From: an uncultured bacterium
GTDB lineage: Bacteria > Patescibacteriota > Gracilibacteria > BD1-5 > UBA6164
Direction of reading: 5' to 3'
Assembly: GCA_947311335.1 (NCBI GenBank)
Contig: CAMZKR010000081.1
Coordinates: forward strand, 1 to 9,211
Length of the DNA stretch: 9,211 bases
Shown: piece by piece, positions 1 to 6,322 of the stretch
Numbering within the stretch: position 1 is the stretch's first letter
Layout: every line of letters begins with the position of its first letter
Made by a program: the position numbers and the translations under genes
The notes under the pieces: generated by a model
The model's database searches: none
Told to the model about the DNA's origin: nothing
The model's input: only the letters and a program-made list of their open reading frames with translations

Positions 1-55
1 CATATAGTATTTTACCATTATAAATAAGATTATTATTTTTTAATTTTATTTTATT

Positions 56-796
56 ATGATTAAAGATTCTTTTATTAATGGGATATCACAAAAAGTTGAA
101 GATTTTAATACTAGAAAACAAAATCTATCTAACAATGTTGGTGAAAATAAATCTTCTTTTGCTAAAAGAATTATATCAATATTAGCAATTTCTTGAACTA
201 TTTTTGCTAGTACTTGCTGATTTACAGAAAAAGAAGCAAAAGCAAGTTCTTTTGAATGAGTTTGAGATGTTTTTCAAGTATTAATTCCACTATATGCATG
301 AACAAAACATTTAGTTAAGTTTGAAGATAGAGATTGATTTAAAAGATTTCTTTATAAGTATGTTACTAATACTTGAATTACACAATGATTAAAATATACA
401 GTAACATGAGAATTTTGAGAAAGACCAAGTTGATCTGATAAATGATTTCCTTCTTGACATACTAATTCTGCTGCTGCTTGAGCTGCTGATATGTGTTTTA
501 GTGATGTCTTTAATAAAATTGAATGTTGAGTAGCTTTAGCATGAACTACTTTAACTTGAATTTCTAGAGTAGAAGCAAACAAACATACAACATTACAAGT
601 TATGGCTTGAGCTTGATTAGCTTTTTTGGTAGAATATTTTTATAATGTTTATTTACCTTCTTCAGAAGAAACAGATTTTAAAGTTTGATTAGTATATGAT
701 AACAATATTTCAGAAGTTAAAAATAAACAAGATTTTTATTGACCAGAAGAAGAAACAAGTGATTTTTTGTGATTAAAAGCTACTTGGAATTTTTAA
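56..796 (+). CDS. PAP2-family (type 2 phosphatidic acid phosphatase) membrane/exported phosphatase
   Basis: 246 residues when UGA is read as Gly (about 22 of 24 glycines are TGA). The PAP2 signature is visible: LKY (K113) followed by R123-P124 (motif 1), PSGHT at 132-136 (motif 2, general-acid His135) and S170-R171-x5-H177 (motif 3, nucleophile His177). The family removes phosphate from lipid phosphates or undecaprenyl pyrophosphate, with the active site outside the cytoplasm. Residues 36-53 form a hydrophobic stretch after a Lys/Arg, followed by AKA, so the N terminus looks like a long signal peptide or membrane anchor. Two oddities: motif 1 spacing is three residues longer than K-x6-RP, and the Asp that normally follows the motif 3 His by four residues is Gln181. 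Few further transmembrane helices are evident, and the acidic 40-residue tail ends in Phe. ATG 56 is the first in-frame ATG with this signal; no Shine-Dalgarno is seen. The family is confident; the substrate is unknown. Confidence 0.85.
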
Positions 797-814
797 AATT
801 TATTAAATTTTGTG

Positions 815-852
815 AAAAGAAAATAAAACACCTTGTTTTATTTTCTTTTTTT
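815..852 (+). terminator. Rho-independent terminator after the PAP2 gene
   Basis: A perfect 16-bp inverted repeat (815-830 against 834-849) with a CCT loop, followed by further T residues to 852. It begins 18 nt after the PAP2 stop codon. The stem is A-rich on the 5' side and T-rich on the 3' side, so it could also act on transcripts from the other strand, although no converging gene is visible. Confidence 0.85.
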
Positions 853-923
853 ATATAATGTTTATTATTAATAAAGTAGTTAAAAAAATCTAAAAAACTG
901 TTTTTTATAAAACAATAAACTTC

Positions 924-954
924 TTGGATTTTATTTTAAAAATTACTTTATATT
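924..954 (+). promoter_or_regulatory. Weak candidate promoter for the aspS cluster
   Basis: TTGGAT (924-929) and TATATT (949-954) resemble -35 and -10 boxes but are 19 nt apart, which is long. This lies between the PAP2 terminator and aspS, where a promoter is needed. The surrounding 853-974 is so AT-rich that chance matches are likely. Nothing else in the 797-974 gap is recognisable apart from the terminator and a 6-bp AT hairpin at 899-914. Confidence 0.25.
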
Positions 955-974
955 TTAGATTGTAAAAAAGTTTT

Positions 975-2771
975 ATGTTAAGAAGTCATAATTGTAATGA
1001 ATTAAAAAAAGAAAATATTTGAGAAGAAGTTATTTTATCTGGTTGGGTAAGTAATAGAAGAGATCATGGTTGAATAATTTTTATAGACCTTAGAGATAGA
1101 TATGGTTTAACTCAAATTGTTTTTGATCCAGAAGATGATAAAGCTTCTTGGCAGCTAGCTGATAGTTTTAGAAGCGAGTATGTTATCCAAATAATATGAA
1201 AAGTTAGAAAAAGACCAGAAGGACAAACTAATCTAAAAATGAAGACAGGAGAGATAGAAATTATAGTATCAAAAACTAATTTACTTAGTAAATCAAAAAC
1301 CCCGCCCTTTGAATTAGATGAATATCATACTAAATCTAATGAGGAAATAAGATATAAACATAGATATATAGACTTAAGAAGAAAACCTGTTTTGGATAAC
1401 ATTATATTTAGATCTAAATTTTTAAGTTTTACTAGAAACTGGTTTACACAAAAAGATTTCTTAGAAGTACAAACACCTATTTTCACATCTAGTTCTCCAG
1501 AATGAGCAAGAGATTATTTAATACCATCTAGATTAAATCCATGAAAATTTTATGCACTTCCTCAAGCTCCTCAACAATATAAACAACTTTTAATGGTATG
1601 ATGAATAGATAAATATTTTCAAATAGCACCTTGTTTTAGAGATGAGGATCCTAGAGCAGATAGACATTCTTGCGAATTTTATCAAATAGATTGTGAAATG
1701 AGTTTTGTAGAACAAAAAGATATATTTAAAGTAGTTGAGAATTACTTTTTTGATTTAGTTAAAGAAATTTCTAGTAAAAAAATACTTTGAAATAAATTTC
1801 TTTCTATGACATTTAAAGAATCTATGGAAACTTATGGGACAGATAAACCTGATTTAAGATATGATATGAAATTAGTAGATGTAATAAATATATTTTCTAG
1901 AAGTACAAATGGAGTATTTGCTTCAATTGCTAAAGACAATATAATAAATAGAATAAAAGCATTGAAAGTAACTAATTGAGATAATTTATTTTCAAAGACT
2001 CAAATGAAAAATTTTGAAAAATATGTAAGACAATTTGGAGCACAAGGTCTTTGATATTTTCAAATGAAAGAAGATTGATTAAAATGACCACTTAATAAGT
2101 TTTTTAGTGAAGATGATTTACAAGAAATAATAGATAAAACAGAACTTAAAGTTTGAGATGTAATATTTTTTGGAGCTGGAGAAAAGACAGTAGTTTTAGA
2201 TTATATGGGTAAATTTAGAAATTATTTAGCTAAGATTATTGATGAAAAAGAAAAAGGATTTATTGATGATAATAGTTTATCTTTTTGTTGGATTACAGAT
2301 TTTCCTATGTTTGAGATAAATGAAATAACTTGAAATATAGATTTTGGTCATAATCCGTTTTCTATGCCTAAATGATGACTTAAAGCATTTGAAAAAGAAA
2401 ATTTACTTGATATAGAATCAGTTCAATATGATTTATCTTGTAATTGATATGAAGTACTATCAGGTTCTATAAGAAATCATGATATAAAGGCTTTAGTAAA
2501 AGCTTTTGAGAAAGTAGGTAGAACAGAGAAAGAAGTTAAAGAAAAATTTTGAGCTATGTATGAAGCTTTTCAATATTGAGTTCCTCCTCATTGAGGTTTT
2601 GCTATATGAATGGATAGGATGATGATGATTTTAAAAGATGAAACAAATATAAGAGAAGTTTATGCTTTTCCAAAATCAGGGAAAGCACAAGATCTTATGA
2701 TGAATGCTCCTGCAGAAGTTGATAATAAACAGTTATCAGAGTTACATATAGAAGTATTAAAAGATGAATAA
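975..2771 (+). CDS. aspS: Aspartate--tRNA(Asp/Asn) ligase, bacterial type, predicted non-discriminating
   Basis: 598 residues, the normal size for bacterial AspRS. It activates Asp with ATP and transfers it to tRNA in the cytoplasm. Domains in order: OB-fold anticodon-binding domain (about 15-105, with GWVSNRRDHGG); class II catalytic core from about 140, with PEGARD starting at Pro175, the motif 2 signature FRDED at 221-225 and EFYQID at 234-239; the bacterial GAD insertion (about 290-420, FFGAG near 400); then motif 3 with GMDR at 545-548 (Arg548) and the C-terminal DLMMNAP. His31 in RRDHGG is the residue associated with non-discriminating enzymes that charge both tRNA-Asp and tRNA-Asn; discriminating enzymes have Leu there. 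The motif 2 loop has one residue more than the E. coli type and resembles the alphaproteobacterial form. It is the first gene of a tight cluster, and its stop overlaps the next start. The start gives a standard N terminus without a Shine-Dalgarno. Confidence 0.97.
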
Positions 2772-3033
2772 TAATAGTAAAAAAAGATATGGTGAAAATT
2801 CTTCTACACCTAATTGGCCTAAACCAGAATATTTAAAAGTTAAGCATTTTAGTAAATATTGTGAAGCTGTAAATATGGCTATAATAGGTTGATTAATTTT
2901 AAAATGAGAAAATGAGTTAAAAGAAAAATTTTGTGGACCTAATAAATGAGAAATAACAGAAGAAGAATTAAATATAATAAAACAGGCATATAGTTTACAA
3001 GTAGATAAAATTATGATGTTATCTGGTTATTAA
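2764..3033 (+). CDS. Small conserved-looking hypothetical protein, 89 aa
   Basis: I do not recognise this protein. Its ATG lies inside the end of aspS, with an 8-nt overlap in another frame, which points to translational coupling. It has a polar, Asn/Lys/Ser-rich N terminus (about residues 1-25), a short hydrophobic stretch near 38-47 (NMAIIGGLIL), a charged helical middle, and a C terminus predicted helical. It carries two cysteines and no signal peptide; the hydrophobic stretch is too short to be a confident membrane helix. Three of its glycines are UGA codons, as in its neighbours, which supports real translation across 90 codons. The next gene starts 17 nt downstream. It is probably cytoplasmic; function unknown. 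Confidence 0.75.
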
Positions 3034-3050
3034 ATGATTAATATATAATT

Positions 3051-3962
3051 ATGCTAAGAGAATTAAATGTAAATTGAATAAAATGGATAGATTGAGTTTG
3101 ATTAACTGGTAATGAAATAAAAAATATTTTATCTCATTATCCAGTACATGAACTTGATTTAGAGGCTTGCTTAGAAGAAAATCAAAGAGCAAGAATAGAT
3201 AATTATGATGATTATTCTTTTTCTATATTTCATTTTCCTAAGTATGATAGTAAATTAAAATTATATAAATTAAATGAATTTAATATATTTTTTTGGAAAG
3301 ATACTCTTATAACTTTTAGAGATTATTCTTGAACTCATATAGATAAAATTTTTGAATATTATAGTAATTTGAAGGTTAAGAAAAAAGATCATATTAAAAT
3401 TACATCTGGTTATATAATTTATGAAGTTATTCAAGTTATGCTTGAAAAAATGTTTAAACTTATAAAGAATGTAAATTTAGATATAAAACAAATAGAAGAA
3501 GAAGTTTTTAAAGAAGATGATACATCTCTTGTAAAAGATATAATGATAAAAAAAAGAAATATAGTAGTATTAAAACATATGTTTAAACCTCAAGTATTAG
3601 TTTTTAAAAGACTTGAAACAATAGTGAATGAACTTTATCAATCAAAAATGGAAGAATATTTTGAAGATTTAGAAGATAAAGTAGCTCAAATAGTTAATGA
3701 TATAGATATTTTATGGGAATACATAGATACAGTAGAAGATGCTTTTAAATCTATAGTAGATATAAAAACTAATTTTGTTATGAAAGTTCTTACTTTATTC
3801 TCAGCATTTTTATTACCACTTACATTAATTACATCATTTTATGGAATGAATATAAAACTTCCATATCAAGATAATCCTTATTTTATTCATTGATTACTTG
3901 TAGAAAGTATAGTTTTTATGTTTCTTTTATATATTTATTTTAAAAAAGTTAAGAAATTTTAG
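3051..3962 (+). CDS. corA: CorA-family magnesium/divalent cation channel
   Basis: 303 residues, a typical length. CorA proteins form pentameric inner-membrane channels that take up Mg2+ (some homologues move Co2+, Ni2+ or Zn2+). Seen here: a cytoplasmic alpha/beta domain (about 1-110); a long charged helical region (about 115-240) that would form the stalk helix; TM1 (about 244-264) ending in the hallmark YGMN motif with GMN at 265-267; a short periplasmic-side loop (IKLPYQDNPYFIH); and TM2 (about 281-297) followed by a Lys-rich cytoplasmic tail. The loop lacks the MPEL sequence of the classical enterobacterial protein, as in many other CorA-like proteins, so ion selectivity cannot be read from sequence. 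UGA-Gly codons occur near the N terminus and at residue 281; the GMN glycine itself is GGA. It is spaced 17 nt after the small gene and 16 nt before the next, so it is probably in the aspS operon. Confidence 0.92.
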
Positions 3963-3978
3963 TTTTTAATAAAAGAAT

Positions 3979-4743
3979 ATGAAAAAGTTATTATTATATT
4001 TATTTAGTTTTTGTCTTATATTTATTTTGAACTTTCAACATACATTTTCTTATGAGTTAAAATCAGAAATAAAAAATAAAATAGATTTAAGACTTGAAAA
4101 AGTTTATACTAAAATATCAAACAAAAATTTAAAATCACAAGTTAGTATTTATAAAAAACTAAAAATTAAATTAAATATATTAAAAATTAAATATAAAAAC
4201 TGAAAGAAAACAGAATTGATAAATTATATATATGATAATGTAAAAAAGAAGTATAGTAAGGTTTTTAAAGAATATGCGTTGGAGAAAAAAGGAAATAGTG
4301 CTACTAAAGAGATTAATTTTGATGTATGTTTTAAAATTGATAAATATAAAAATGAATGATGGTATTCTAATTTTGCTACTATTTTAAGTAAAAATAATAT
4401 TTCAAATAAAATTATAGATTCATGTTTATCTCTTGATAAAACTATATTTTTAATAATGTTAGAAAGAGATTATTGTAAGTGAGATACAGTATATAAGTAT
4501 AATATAGACTCTAAAGAATTATCAAAAGCTAGTTTAGATGATAGTGATAGATGATGTTTGGCTTCTCCATCTAAATTTGGTAAGAGAAATGGATTTAATT
4601 TACATTTAGTATGAAAATGAGGAGATTCATGATGTTCTAATATAATGTATTATGATTATAATTATATTAAGAATATAATTACTTTAAAAAAAGAGTGTAG
4701 TAAGTGTGAATGAGATAAATTATTTTCATGTGAAGATTATTAG
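3979..4743 (+). CDS. Secreted cysteine-rich protein of unknown function
   Basis: 254 residues; I recognise no family. Residues 1-24 are a clear Sec signal peptide: KK, then a strongly hydrophobic core (LLLYLFSFCLIFIL), then a likely cleavage site around HTFS/YE. No lipobox is evident. The mature part begins with a Lys-rich helical, possibly coiled-coil segment (about 25-100). Then comes a more structured part carrying eight cysteines, all in the C-terminal two thirds, including ECSKC and SCEDY near the end. An even number of cysteines in an exported protein suggests disulfides, which is inference. At least seven glycines are UGA, the first at 4201; a standard-code reading would stop at 74 residues. 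It starts 16 nt after corA and is the last gene of the cluster. No obvious U-tract terminator follows directly. Confidence 0.8.
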
Positions 4744-4759
4744 ATAGAAATTTTAAAAC

Positions 4760-4786
4760 TTGCAAAAAAACTAAAGTCAATATACT
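4760..4786 (+). promoter_or_regulatory. Candidate promoter for der
   Basis: TTGCAA (4760-4765) and TATACT (4781-4786) match -35 and -10 consensus in four and five of six positions. The 15-nt spacer is shorter than ideal. A start near 4793 would give a leader of about 70 nt that opens with the two hairpins described below. It lies in the only gap between the upstream cluster and der. Confidence 0.4.
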
Positions 4787-4793
4787 ACCTTGG

Positions 4794-4810
4794 CTATTAA
4801 TAATTAATAG
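4794..4810. repeat. 7-bp palindrome, first of two adjacent hairpins upstream of der
   Basis: CTATTAA (4794-4800) and TTAATAG (4804-4810) are perfect inverted repeats around TAA. It abuts the next hairpin directly. It is AT-rich, so the RNA stem would be weak; it could instead be a protein-binding site just downstream of the candidate promoter. Confidence 0.5.
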
Positions 4811-4831
4811 ATTCTGAAACAAGTTCAGAAT
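4811..4831. repeat. 8-bp hairpin resembling a dispersed palindromic repeat
   Basis: ATTCTGAA (4811-4818) and TTCAGAAT (4824-4831) form a perfect stem around ACAAG, followed by GACAG. The element is richer in G+C than its surroundings. From memory, similar ATTCTGAA-ACAAG-TTCAGAATGACA units occur as dispersed intergenic palindromes in several bacterial groups; only one copy is visible here. It could also act as a weak terminator for the upstream cluster, although no T-run follows. Confidence 0.55.
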
Positions 4832-4864
4832 GACAGACTAAATTTACTAAATAAATCTAAAAAA

Positions 4865-6238
4865 GTGTTAGCAAAGATAACGATTATAGGAAGACCAAAT
4901 GTATGAAAATCAAGTTTTTTTAATATGTTTGTGTGACATAAAATAGCAATAGTTGCAGATGAACCTTGAACTACTAGAGATATAAGTGAATTTGAATATT
5001 ATGATGATATTAATGATTTAAATTATATATTATCAGATTCTTGATGACTTGATTTTTGAAGTAAAGAAGACAAAGTAGCAGAAGATATAATAGATAGAAC
5101 AAATAAAGCAATAGATGAAACAGATCTTTTAATTTGGATTATTGAATATGATAGATTAATAGATTTAGATGAAAATATATTAAAGCTTATAAAAAAGAAA
5201 AATTTTTCAAATTTTATTATAGTTGCTAATAAAGCTGATAATGAAAAAAAAGTTATGGAATCGTATTCTTTAGCTTGAAAATGAGAACTTGAATTTTTTC
5301 CTATTTCAGTTTCTCATAATGCATGAATAATAGAAATAAGGAAATTTATTTGAAAGTATTTAAAAAGAAAAGGACTTAACTATAAAATAGAAGAACTAGA
5401 CGATTCTTATATAAAACTTTCTATGATTTGAAGGCCAAATGTTTGAAAGTCTAGTTTAATAAATGCTATTGTTAATAAGGATAGAGTCATGGTTAAAGAT
5501 ATGCCTTGAACAACTAGAGATAGTATAGATACAAAGTTTGATTATGAAAATGATAAATTTGTGCTGATTGATACAGCTTGAATTAGAAGATTATCAAAAG
5601 TATGAACCAGAAATATAGAAAATTGGTCAATAATGAGAAGTGAAAGATCACTTAAAAGAGCTGATATTGTTGCTGTTATAATTGATTGATATGAATGAAT
5701 TGTTAGTCAGGATTTAAATATTATTTCTAGAGTTTTAGAAGAAAATAAATGATTAATAATAGTTGTAAATAAGTGGGATAAAGTATTAGAAAAACCATGA
5801 ACTGATAAAGAAAATATGACAAATAGATATATAATATATCTTCAGGAAAAGATAGATTTTCTTCCTTGGGTCTCTGTTATATTTACTTCAGCTACTAAAA
5901 AGAAGAGAGTAAATGAAATACTTAATAGAGCAATAGAAATAAGAAAAGAAAGACAAAAAAGAGTAAAAACTTGAATATTTAATGAATTTTTAAAACAAGT
6001 CATATATAAACATGCTCCGACTTGAAATAAAAAATCACATAGTCCAAAAATATATTATGGGGCTCAAGTTGACACAAATCCTCCTAAATTTTTACTTACA
6101 GTAAATAATCCATGAGTTTTTCATTTTTCTTATAAAAGATATTTAGAAAATAAGATAAGAGATAATTTTTGATTTAATGGAACTCCAATAATTATTGAGT
6201 ATAAATGAAGATGAAAATATAGTGATGTAAGAAAATAA
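4865..6238 (+). CDS. der: Ribosome-assembly GTPase Der (EngA)
   Basis: 457 residues, within the usual range. Der binds the large ribosomal subunit precursor and is essential in most bacteria. It has the diagnostic tandem G domains. GD1: GRPNVGKS at 9-16, PGTTRD, DSGG at 58-61, NKAD at 122-125. GD2: GRPNVGKS at 189-196, PGTTRD, DTAG at 236-239, NKWD at 302-305 and a SAT G5 motif. A C-terminal KH-like domain (about 355-457) contains the family's AP-x-GNKK and NNP-x-VF-type segments. The P-loop glycines before Lys are UGA in both domains, the clearest proof of UGA=Gly in the window. GD1 has DSGG where most homologues have DTGG. The GTG at 4865 places the first P-loop at residue 9, as in homologues; no ATG lies between it and the in-frame TAG at 4808, and no Shine-Dalgarno is seen. 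Confidence 0.97.
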
Positions 6239-6261
6239 AAAAGAAGTAACGCTTCTTTTTT
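6237..6261 (+). terminator. Rho-independent terminator of der
   Basis: A perfect 10-bp stem, AAAAAAGAAG (6237-6246) against CTTCTTTTTT (6252-6261), with a 5-nt TAACG loop. The 3' arm supplies the U-tract. It overlaps the last two bases of the der stop codon, so no room is wasted between gene and terminator. Confidence 0.88.
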
Positions 6262-6263
6262 AT

Positions 6264-6291
6264 TTGAAATAAAATTAAAGATTAATAATAT
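6264..6291 (+). promoter_or_regulatory. Candidate promoter for the macroglobulin gene
   Basis: TTGAAA (6264-6269, five of six to consensus) is followed after 16 nt by TAATAT (6286-6291, four of six). It sits just after the der terminator. The -10 box falls inside the palindrome 6273-6314, and a start near 6299 would leave a leader of about 24 nt. Confidence 0.4.
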
Positions 6292-6314
6292 ATATTTATT
6301 ATTAATCTTTAATT
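6273..6314. repeat. Perfect 18-bp inverted repeat upstream of the macroglobulin gene
   Basis: Left arm 6273-6290 is the exact reverse complement of right arm 6297-6314, around a 6-nt TATATT centre. It ends 8 nt before the ATG at 6323. There is no T-run, so it is not a standard terminator, and der already has one. It overlaps the candidate -10 box, so it could be an operator; in read-through RNA from der it would fold into a long AU stem. Confidence 0.75.
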
Positions 6315-6322
6315 ATTAAATC

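Noticed and set aside
352..582. Minus-strand open frame of 76 codons
   Set aside because: It lies wholly inside the PAP2 gene, whose motifs are certain, and has no signal, motif or plausible context of its own.
763..796. C-terminal Phe of the PAP2 protein as an outer-membrane beta-barrel signature
   Set aside because: Only the last few residues fit, no barrel strands are evident, and the lineage is considered to lack an outer membrane.
892..914. A/T hairpins (AAAAAA-CTG-TTTTTT and TGTTTT-TTAT-AAAACA) upstream of aspS
   Set aside because: The stems are 6 bp of almost pure A/T and mutually exclusive; expected by chance at this composition.
1239..1505. Short separate gene of 88 codons, and similar UGA-bounded fragments at 3369-3893 and 3979-4203
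   Set aside because: These are pieces of aspS, corA and the secreted-protein gene cut by UGA under the standard code; the longer code-25 frames continue the same proteins.
3034..3048. ATG followed by three codons and TAA between the small gene and corA
   Set aside because: Too short to support as a gene; most likely chance in AT-rich sequence.
56..6238. Pseudogenes or multiple frameshifts suggested by many in-frame TGA codons
   Set aside because: All TGA codons are in one continuous frame per gene and sit at glycine positions; no frame change is needed.
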